Part shown: piece after piece, positions 55,434 through 64,000 of the stretch
Position numbering within the stretch: position 1 is the stretch's first letter
How the letters are laid out: every line of letters begins with the position of its first letter
Assembly (NCBI GenBank): GCA_013368445.1
Contig: JAACJO010000009.1
Location: 1,798,001 to 1,862,000 of the forward strand
Direction: 5' to 3'
Origin: Leucocoprinus leucothites
Taxonomy: Eukaryota; Basidiomycota; Agaricomycetes; Agaricales; Agaricaceae
DNA length: 64,000 nt
Position numbers and translations under genes: made by a program
The notes under the pieces: generated by a model
Databases searched by the model: none
What the model was told of the DNA's origin: nothing
The model's input: only the letters and a program-made list of their open reading frames with translations

Positions 55434-58400
55434 CTACTGTGTTTTATCCACGACGGCCTGAGCCACCTTCTCTATCTCTTCCTTCAGCCGCCTCTGCTCC
55501 CTTCTCTCTCTTCCCCTTGTAATCATAGCCTTGGGCTCCAAGTCCGCCCAAAGGTACTTGCACACTTTCTCGATTACCCAACATCCAACAAAGTCCAATA
55601 TCATGGTGGCCGTCAAGCGGAACTTGAACTACAGGAGAAAATAATTTGGTCCCAACATACATCCATCAGTGTACAGCACCACTTACCGAGTCAGCCATTT
55701 CAACAATTTGGAGCCAACGATTGAGCTCCGGCATGAAGTCTGTTGCTCCCGAGACTGCGACAGCACTGGCACCAACGAGGCCCCAATACAGGGCAGAGTT
55801 TTCACGGATGCCTTCGCGGAATGGTCGACCCTGTTCCCAAGAAGTCACAAAAGCTCATTCAGTGGAAGCACAGTGAACCCACCTGGAAATTGATTGCGAA
55901 CGTTGAGACCTGCTGGGACAATCCAAGAAGATAGATGGCGGTATTCAACAAGTTGGGCTCGAACTTGGCCTCAAGATCAATCGGGCCGCGCCTACCAAAG
56001 GAGTGAGTCAGCAAACATGCCAAAGGCATTACGACAGACTTACTCCTCATAAGTACGCGTGAGATCAGTAATGTACACCAACGACATAATGTGCAATGCA
56101 AACTGCAGGAGAACAGAAAGTAAAACATAGAGATTGAAGATATTCCCAAGAGGACGTTCGCGAGACAGCTTCTCAACAGGCTAAACAGGCGAATACATAA
56201 GCCGCGACATCTCAAACAAATAGGCCAGATGCACAAACCTTGGCACGGGAAATACACAAGAAGCACACCGACATCAACATACCAGTAACAGTCACCTGGT
56301 AATCGCCAAACTTGATGCCATCAAGATACTGCACGCTCAAACTGTACGCGGTGATGAGACAATTAAGTGCAAGAATCTTGTACATCTGGACCGTCGCTAC
56401 AAGCGTGCACCGGCCTTGACGGATAATATGCGTGACTGGAAGAAAATGACAATCAGCCATGATAAACGACCACGAGGGATAAAACTTACTAGCTGAAACA
56501 TGCGAAAGCTTAGAAGTGAAAGGCGCAGCACAAGACGCGTCTCCGAGTTTAATCTTGGGCACATCATCCTCGCCCTCCATGTCCGCCAATTTGTCCGTAA
56601 TCGATCCCAAGTCAAACTGCACAAGAAGAATTAATAGAACTCTCAAAGAACCTAAATAACCATCAACACACCTTCTCCATCGGATTCTTCTGCCTCGCCA
56701 CCTGCTGATTTGCCACAGCCGCTTGCTGAGCCTTGACCGCATCCGGTACAAGATGCGCAATCGCAGGGGGAACGGCCGGAGGCGGCTGACCAAATCTCGC
56801 CGAAATACTCAACTGGCTCTCATATACCTTCTTAATCCTCTCCAACTTTTGCCTCTCCGCAATCTTTTGTAGGTCCTCTGGTGTACCATCCAATAGCGCT
56901 ACACCGATATGCGCCTGTTTAAGCGCTCCGACGTCGTTGGTACCGTCACCAGCCATAAGCGTGACGTAACCAAGAGTCTTGAGCGTTGCGAGGATGTATT
57001 CTTTTTGTGCAGGCGAGACACGGGCGTAGACCCATGTATTTTGGATGAGGACGTTCCAGCTAGGTCTATGCTCGAACTGTTTCATGGCTGCACCAGTAAC
57101 GCAGATGTCGTATTCATCAAAGAGAGAAGTGTCCAGAGGCTCCGAGGGGTCCACAGGGATGACCTTGCTTTCATCAACAGTCCGCCAAACAAGGTCTGCA
57201 ACGACGATTAACTACTGGAAGCCTCAAAAAGGGATGCTAATTCATACCTCCATCGTGCTTAGGGTTCTCCTTAAGGTCAAGAATGAGAGCTTCACGATCC
57301 ACAATCTCAACATCCCGAGCAACATGAACGGCCGTAAGAGGATTATCTCCCGTAATCATTATGCACTAATATTCAGTCAGTCCAACACTCAGACACCACA
57401 TGACAGGAGAGACGTACACGATGAGATGAATCAGCCAACATCTTGAGCGACTCTACCGCATCAGCTTTGAGCGGACAATGGAACACAAGGAATCCGGCAA
57501 ACCGCAAGTGACTCTCAACTTCAGCTCTATGCAGCTTGTTGATCTAGCCAGGTCAATTCAATCAATAATCCATCTCTCTAAAAACAGGGAGAGGCCATAC
57601 CCTGTCAGTATTCATGGGCTCCCCTTCTTTCACAGCCAAAGCCAACACTCGGCTTCCTTTCCTTGTATACCACTTATATGCATCATCATAACCCACAGGC
57701 ACAACGTCCAAGAACTGCTTAATAGTCTCGGGGGCACCCTTTACCGCAACAAGAGATCTGCCGCTTGGCAACACTGAGACCGTGGACATACGTTTAAGAG
57801 CGGAGGAGAACTGGAATCGACGACGAATGTGAATTTGAAGCTTGATTCCAGCAGGTTGAGTCGGCGTAACGGTATCCCCTACACACTACATAAGTATATG
57901 CGGGTCAGTGATAGCAAAAGAAAGCCGACCTTTTGTAAGAGACCATTCCAGAGCATCCAAAGTCGTCTTCTCCATCGGATCTCCCACGGTTGTTCCATCG
58001 TCCAGTTTCACCAAGGCATGCGCAGCCGCAAGACACAAGATCGTCTCCCTCGAGACCTCTTTCACATTCACCAGTTTCTTCTGATCGGAAGCACTAGAAT
58101 TCTGGTGTTAGCCTAAACTCCGGGGTCTGTTTACAAAGAAGGGCTTACTCAACACCAGCGACACCCTCGAGGACGAGGTTCTCAGCAGTAATTGTTCCTG
58201 TTTTATCAAAACAACAAACGTCCACACGACCAGCAAATGGGATACGGAACGGTTCCGTACAAAATATAGCTATAATAAAATGGAGCGACGTAAGTAACAG
58301 AAAACTACAGCTCGGAGGACGAACGACGGACCGAACTTAGACAAGGCGACCAATGAGGCGTTCACAGCCAAAGACAACTCCATGGGCAGCTCGGGTGGAA

Positions 58401-59986
58401 CGACACTAGTCACGATCAAGATACAATCCAATAGAAGTTTCGACTTTTTCAATTCGCGTTCGATACCTAAGGAGGCCAGTGAGCTTTCATTCTTGGGTAA
58501 AGTGTCTTGAGACACACCTTTTGTCCAAACATACCAGCTCGCCGCCAGGGCGAAGATCAGGAGGAAACCAATGAACAGGAAGGCCTCGAAGTTGTTCGCA
58601 GAAACACGTTCAGTGGAGAAGATCATAGTCCTAACCAGCTGTCCCTGCGCGGTTCCAAACCCGGTCCGAAGGACAACACCAAGGCATCCGCCATCCGGAG
58701 TTTTGATAGGCGAAGGGATCTCAGTAGAGGGTGTAGCCTGAAGGATTTTGGTCCCACTGAACAGAACAGTATTCTTGTGCACGTTGTCGACATCGAGGGC
58801 CTCATTACCCTCACGAAGTTGAATGGATTCTTTCAGCAGGGGAGTGGACTCTCCTGAAAGCATAGCCTCGTTGACGATGACAGTGCCATTGATGAGAAGC
58901 ACGTCTGCGGGAACAGTCGTCTCTGCCTGGGAACGTGCTAGTTTCCGTTACTAAATGCCTCAACCGAAAAAAGGTAGTGGGTTACACACCAACAGACACT
59001 ACATCTCCGGGCAGCAACTTGTCCGTTTGGATCTCAATCCACTTGGAGTCTCGGTAGCAGCGAATAGGATATGGAACGACAGACATGGTCCTGAATTCAG
59101 TCAGAGTGCGAACCCGCTGCCAAGAACGTCAATATCCAACAGGTGACACCACTATGACCAGACCAGGGCTCACCTGCCAAACAACAGTGCACTCAAACAC
59201 AACCAACATGAACAGTGTGAACAAGCTGTAATACCAATACTCGTCCAAACACCAAAGTCCAACACAAAATATCTGGAATACGAAGAACGGGGCTGTTGCT
59301 TGCTCTGAAAACAGTTCAGAGAAGGTCGGGATAGGGATATTGAATTCATTTTCGCCATAAAGCTTATATAAAGCTTCAAGATGACTCGTCCGGAGGGAAG
59401 TGGGTTTGAGGAACGTCTCTAGAGGGGGTTTGCTAGAGGAAGGATACGGGAGGCGACCAAACGTTAGGGGGTCGGTAGAGACGACGGTATATGTATCGCG
59501 TTGATAGGTGAAGGTATAAGAGCTGGGATCGCTGGCGTCCTTGCGTTCCAAAGGTACAATATCACCCTGTCCTCGATGGAGTTTAGGAACAATTTGGATA
59601 CAATTTGCTTCCTCAACGCTTGGAGCCTAAGAAGCAATGAATATACGACAGCAAAACAAGAGGATTTATCGCGTACTTTTCTTGTGGTAATCCATGCCCG
59701 TGCACTAGCATTCCAACGTGTGCTGAGAAAGCTTAGGGCATGACACACAGTAAGTGTTGTACAAGCCAAGAAAGTCCACTCCTCACTTCCAAGCCAATCA
59801 TCGTACTTAACATAATACGCATATGCAAGCACAGGATAGAGGGATAGGAAGGGAACGGTGTAGAGATGATTGTACCAAGGAAGCCAGACTCGAAGACTGG
59901 CTCGCTCGATTTCTGTCGACTCCACAGAAACAGAAGCCCTACTTTATGTCAGTAAAAGTATATCACAAAACATTGGAGACTCACAT
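55434..59986 (-). CDS. SPF1: P5A-type ATPase, endoplasmic reticulum (SPF1-like)
   Basis: A multi-exon gene (at least 15 short GT-AG introns) from a start codon split by an intron (AT at 59986-59985, G at 59938) to TAG at 55434. Product about 1,200 aa. N-terminal membrane segments ([21 protein letters not shown]); actuator motif [16 protein letters not shown] near 58850; PPELPMEL membrane motif; phosphorylation site FDKTGT at 58193-58207; nucleotide-binding part with [11 protein letters not shown]; hinge GDGTND near 56932-56949; [15 protein letters not shown]-terminal helices and a basic [14 protein letters not shown] tail. P5A ATPases act in the ER membrane and are known to remove mislocalised transmembrane helices. 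All exons read through, so this copy looks functional. It is divergent to RPL38. Confidence 0.93.
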
Positions 59987-60297
59987 TAGAGATTAACAGC
60001 TGCTCGTCTGCAGCAGAGGTAGGGTACAGCGTTTGGAGCTGGTCGTCGGTGAAAAGTTGCTGGCGTCACACTTCGCGACATAGCTTGCCACATCAATTTC
60101 CCTCACATGACTTGCCGAGATTCCGATGATTACTCCCACATTCGTGTTCCGGTTCGGAGCCTCCGACGCGGCCCCGATCGATCTTATCGGCAGTTAGCGG
60201 GTAATATACAAGACCACAAAATAAGGTTCAGCCACCACTGTGCACTGAACGACGAGCGGGCTATCGCCCACCAGTGCCACCCTCAAGACTATTGACG
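59987..60297. promoter_or_regulatory. Shared divergent promoter of SPF1 and RPL38
   Basis: 311 bp between the SPF1 start (minus) and the RPL38 ATG (plus). Conservation with copy A stops at 60249, so copy A carries the SPF1 side but lacks the last 48 bp before RPL38. No specific factor site is claimed. Confidence 0.6.
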
Positions 60298-60723
60298 ATG
60301 GTAAATCCCTGCTCAAAACTCCTCCAAAATTCCCCAGAAATGCTGACAGTCCCTGTAGCCGAAGGAGATCCGTGACATCAAGGAGTTTATCAAAATCACA
60401 CAGCGCAAGGATGCCTCTCGTGCGTCGTACCTTACATCCTACCTTCAACCGATTCTGACATACTTGACTTTTCATGCAGAGGCGCGCATCAAGAAGATCC
60501 CCTCGAAAGAGGCCAATGGCAAAGCACGGACAAAGTTCAAGGTCCGCTGCTCACGGTATCTCTACACTCTCGCAGTAGACGACCCAGAGAAGGCCGAGAA
60601 GCTGAAGCAGAGTCTGCCGCCTGGTGAGCAACCCTCGTATCACTCGTTTGTTTGAGACTCAACCCCCGTGTGCGGTTGCTAGGTCTCGAAGTCGTCGAGG
60701 TCGACAAGCCCAAGAAGAAATAA
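60298..60723 (+). CDS. RPL38: 60S ribosomal protein L38 (eL38)
   Basis: Four exons: 60298-60300 (just the ATG), 60359-60419, 60480-60623 and 60683-60723, encoding 82 aa that begin [11 protein letters not shown]. The body [17 protein letters not shown] and [13 protein letters not shown] are the family signature, and the C-terminus is lysine-rich (DKPKKK). eL38 is a small structural protein of the large ribosomal subunit. All introns are GT-AG and all exon phases agree. An exon holding only the start codon is common in fungal ribosomal genes. It is transcribed away from SPF1 through a shared promoter. Confidence 0.95.
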
Positions 60724-60902
60724 ACGTACTCCCGACCATCCTTGTGTTCCGACCTCCTTATTCCTTCCTTCGCCACATCGCATTTCCAGGGTGGAGACAT
60801 CATGCATCGTATGACCATGGCTCAAAATATGTACGCGTATTGCTTCGTGCAGCTCATATATGACCCGCTTTCGCACTCTCGATCAGTTCTAAATATTAAG
60901 CA

Positions 60903-62961
60903 TCATGTCGGAATCAAAGCCAGTCCTACGAGTACAAGGTTTAATGCCACGAGGGTGCTTGCTCCTCCAGATATTACTCTCTCTAAATGACCGATCTGGT
61001 ATCCATGTCTATTCCTCGGAACGTCTTCTGCATCGCCCCTCTCTAATGCTTCGAGGTCGTAAGTTTCGCCTGCTCCCCGTTCCTTCAACATCGCAAACAT
61101 GGATCGAAGGAGATGCGATCCATCCAGGCCACTGATCGGGACCAAGTTGAATAAGAACAATGAAAGATTCACCGTTAGCATGTACCTAAATTCCTTGGTC
61201 AGAAATTGCCTCTGAGGACTCTGAATACTTACTCCCAAAATGTGTTGAACCACATAGGCAAACTCAAAGGTAGAAAAGAAAACCTCGGGAGCCATTTCCC
61301 GACAGTGACTGCAGGAATTAGCCATGCTACACGAACGAATAGCTTGACATACCTTCATCATAGATTTCCCTTCGAGGACCTGTCCATAACACCACCTCTT
61401 CGCGTTCTTGTCCATTATTCATGACCGTCAACCGTAGCAGATTCTCCTTCTCTGTAGGACGAGCGCAAGCAAATCCGTCCTTACATCCGGTCTCTGACTG
61501 ACATCTCACATCCTCATGCGTCGATGTGAGAACAGGTACAGGATTCAGACAGCCTATTCGAATCGGAGTCGTATTTGCCACAAAACATGACAGAGAGGTC
61601 GATGTAGGTTCATCTGCGAGGCAGCACTCCCTCGGGGAAGAATCTAAAAACTTGGAATTAATACTTGCTTTCGAACGAGTAAACACACAGACCCAATTCT
61701 GCAAAATCAACACACCAACCAAATTCCATCTCATCATTCCTGCTCGACTTCAAAAACAAGCTCCAAGGATCGAAACCCTCTTCCGAAGACGCAACGGAAT
61801 GATCATTCAACTTCGTCACAATCGCCCCCGGTATCAAATAATCCGCCAAAGGCGACGCCTGTTCCCACTTCATCAATCATCTCAGCTCTTTAACACAGAA
61901 CAATTCTCACCTCCTCAACACCAACCACTACCTTCCCCACCGCACTCACATCTCTATACCCCATCACACTCAACACCAATCCACCCACCATCCCATCCCA
62001 ACTCCTCACCACCAGTCCCAACATAAACCAAAAACCCCAAAACATCAAATTATGAAATGGCCCCGCAGCAGTTATCCTTGCCTTCATCGCAGGTCGTAGG
62101 GTATCAAGTTTGTCTGCCGAGAATGCCACAAACGCAGCGGGTATACACACGACGAGTGAAGCTCCAGAGGAAAGTATCGGTACGCCGTGGAGTGCACCGG
62201 AGATTGCGTGTCCGAGTTCATGAATGATTTGTGAAACGAAGAGAGATATAAGAATGAATGGAATATGATTCAGTGGGACTGTTACACCTGGTAGCTGAAT
62301 TCGTTCGATATTTCAGTGCCCCATTCCCTGAGTGAACCAAAAACATGAACTTTACGATTGGCATAATAGGAGCCCCCATCCCCGCATCTTCATTCGACCT
62401 CCCCACCACAACATCCCTCCTCACCAACCTCCCCATACTATTACCCTCATTCCCTACCTTACCTATCAGCAAAGGCCTCATCAACGTCCAAGTCGTCCAC
62501 AGCAGCAACACCAACGCAACCAGCATCCCCACAACACCCAACACAAACCCAATATTATACACTCGCTCCAACCATGTCCTCGCTCCCACCCCCTCTACCT
62601 TCATCTCTCTCGTACTCATCGCCGGTCCCCTCTTCCTCTTCAGCCTATTCATTAATTTATCATGTCCCTCATTCCATCTCGTCGTCTCTATTCGTGCTTG
62701 TAAGAAATGAAGTGTAAAGTTCCAATTGTTATTGGTATTTAGTCGACCGAAGCTCCCGGATCGGTTGAAAGGAAGAATCAGTCCTTGGTTTCTGTTTTTG
62801 TTTCTGTACGCGAAGATATGATGGAGAACGTGAATGATTAACCAGAATAAAGAGAGCGAAGACGCGAAGGAGAACAGGGACATTAGCTCATGTACATGAG
62901 CACGTCTAGAGGATTGCTGCCACAGACGCAAGGGGCCATCAATATCTTCCAGAACTCCCAC
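60903..62961 (-). CDS. Site-2 protease (S2P/MBTPS2 family) zinc metalloprotease
   Basis: Minus strand, about seven exons; exon 1 is 62356-62961 and exon 2 starts at 62294. Exon 1 has an N-terminal membrane segment (LFWLIIHVLHHIFAY) and a second one. Exon 2 carries the zinc motif IIHELGHAIS (HELGH codons 62222-62208) within a hydrophobic stretch. A PDZ-like middle follows (ASPLADYLIPGAIVTKLND), then a cysteine-containing lumenal part (DSSPRECC...CQSETGC). The last exon has NLVPISGLDGSHLL, the family's LDG motif that supplies the third zinc ligand. Such proteases cut membrane-bound transcription factors (SREBP type) in the Golgi/ER. All parts read through with plausible GT-AG introns. Exact borders of the two middle introns are uncertain. 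Confidence 0.9.
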
Positions 62962-63090
62962 GCCTCCTCACTGATGAGAAATATCAACTTTCCTCTATAC
63001 TCTTAACCGAGAACACAACAGACAAAAAAAACACCTGAAGTGCTCCTCAACCCAAAACAATTCAGAGACGCGATTTATTACAACCTCAGC

Positions 63091-63252
63091 ATGAACTTTT
63101 TTGGCATGACCGAGGAACAACTTAAATCCTTGACTCGACTTGATTTGAATTTCGAGGTAGTAAGTTCCGGATCCTCATCGACGACAAATTCATCCGGTAA
63201 AGAGCCAAACCTCGTCTCAAATACCTACGAAGTCACCACCGAGATCAAATGA
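63091..63252 (+). CDS. Short hypothetical ORF or first exon
   Basis: 53 codons from ATG 63091 (MNFFGMTEEQLKSLTRLDLNFE) to TGA 63252, serine-rich in the second half. It lies divergent to the S2P gene with about 130 bp between the starts, a plausible promoter spacing. No family recognised. It may be a real small gene, a first exon, or chance. Confidence 0.25.
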   Translation: MNFFGMTEEQLKSLTRLDLNFEVVSSGSSSTTNSSGKEPNLVSNTYEVTTEIK

Positions 63253-63570
63253 AAAGCTGTCCTGCTTTCCCTGGAATATCCCATATCTCGAGAATAAAAC
63301 AGCTGCCTATCATCAGACTGAAGACTACCGCCCATTGTTGACCGTCCTTGGATACAAAATCTGCAGCGTATAGCACCAAAGGCTGCTGGCCCGGAGAATG
63401 CAGTAACACGAGGAAGCTAAGACCGACGTCGTCTCAGCAGAAAAGTCGTATAATAATTACAAGCAAAGCCTTACTAAATACCAAGCACAGTATGTCCTAC
63501 AATTTCTCGTCAACTCCCCTCAACCGCCGCTTTCTATGCGATAAAAGTTATGTTCTTAAACGTATCAACG
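63253..63570. other. No gene supported
   Basis: About 320 bp between two short coding pieces. An 88-codon plus-strand frame here (63348-63614) overlaps the minus-strand exon and has no recognisable content. Confidence 0.3.
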
Positions 63571-63828
63571 TTCAGCATCGCGATCAATCGCGACCTCGAC
63601 ATGAATCTCCGTAGGAATTTTGCTCGCATTAAAGACTGAGGAATTTGAACCCTGGAGTGTCGTATCTCTTTCTGAATGATTATCTTTAGCCTGGAAAGCT
63701 GTCAATGATGTCGACCCCATGGTGGTTCCTTCTGAGTGGATCGACCCGTTATGGTAGATTCGTTGGTTCAGAAGCACCATGAAACAATTACTGTAACTGT
63801 TGCAATGATTGAATACCAGTTCTATCAC
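63565..63828 (-). CDS. C-terminal exon(s) of an unidentified gene
   Basis: The minus-strand frame ends at 63565. Its last part, MGSTSLTAFQAKDNHSERD then SKIPTEIHVEVAIDRDAER, reads like the cytosolic C-terminal tail of a membrane protein: polar, acidic, Ser/Thr-rich. Upstream bases around 63800-63830 look like a short intron, and the rest of the gene would lie to the right, partly outside the window. I do not recognise the family. Confidence 0.35.
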   Translation of the reverse strand: MIELVFNHCNSYSNCFMVLLNQRIYHNGSIHSEGTTMGSTSLTAFQAKDNHSERDTTLQGSNSSVFNASKIPTEIHVEVAIDRDAER

Positions 63829-64000
63829 CAGGATGGCTGACGATCTGAGGTACGCACAGTTTCGCTAGAGGATAGCCCCTAAGATTCGAACGGTTAGTGA
63901 AATAACTCGTAGTCGTCGCCAAGTCAACAAACGTACGTCATGAGATTAAGGGAGGTAAACTGTTCACCATGCATCAGCCTCCACAATTTAGCTGGTGACT

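Larger units (their letters stand above)
41666..60249. repeat. Segmental duplication, copy B (partner 569-17545)
   Basis: See copy A for the shared order. B keeps an intact-looking SPF1 and its divergent partner RPL38 beyond the breakpoint. It additionally holds a solo LTR at a new site and a 1,595-bp non-autonomous Helitron. Differences from A in the transposon portions are mostly TG/CA versus CG transitions. Confidence 0.95.

Overview
The window is nuclear DNA from a filamentous fungus, most likely an agaricomycete basidiomycete. The evidence is genes with many short GT-AG introns, a P5A ATPase (SPF1) and ribosomal protein L38 with fungal-type exons, the basidiomycete-style 'SLHRE...PHPDRSSSLNNLA' TPR repeat, and a dense mix of Helitron, Copia, chromodomain-Gypsy, hAT-like and Tc1-like elements. 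Much of the transposon DNA is poor in CpG and rich in TG/CA, as if it had been methylated and deaminated.

The layout is dominated by a direct segmental duplication of about 17 kb. Copy A (569-17545) and copy B (41666-60249) share, in order: a Copia LTR, a short flank, a 6.6-kb autonomous-type Helitron, an 870-bp hAT-like element, a dead acidic/serine-rich gene already split by a 1.04-kb GTGC-rich element, and an SPF1-type P5A ATPase gene. Later insertions differ between the copies. Copy A has a solo LTR at 1251-1910 and a Tc1-like element at the left edge. Copy B has a solo LTR of the same family at another site (46505-47168) and a 1.6-kb non-autonomous Helitron (42343-43937) whose empty site survives in copy A. 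SPF1 looks intact in B and is frameshifted in A. The right breakpoint lies in the shared promoter between SPF1 and the divergently transcribed RPL38, so B appears to be the parental locus.

Between the copies are: (i) 17.8-24.0 kb, a multi-exon gene for a protein with N-terminal membrane segments, one-exon-each ankyrin repeats and a near-identical 135-bp (45-aa) TPR array, with a truncated inverted copy of its 3' part alongside; (ii) 24.0-26.8 kb, non-coding DNA with small transposon remnants; (iii) 26.8-41.95 kb, a decayed Copia element (373-bp LTRs, TSD TGCCT) whose reverse transcriptase is split by a young chromodomain Gypsy element (28431-37226, 697-bp LTRs, TSD CTGGC). The Gypsy element has an apparent Tf1-type self-priming signal, an extra 3' ORF, and decay almost entirely of the CpG-to-TpG kind.

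The right end (60.2-64 kb) is ordinary gene space: RPL38 (+), a site-2 protease (-), and two short unidentified coding pieces. The working housekeeping genes are SPF1 (ER), RPL38 (ribosome) and S2P (membrane protease); they share no pathway beyond the SPF1-RPL38 shared promoter.
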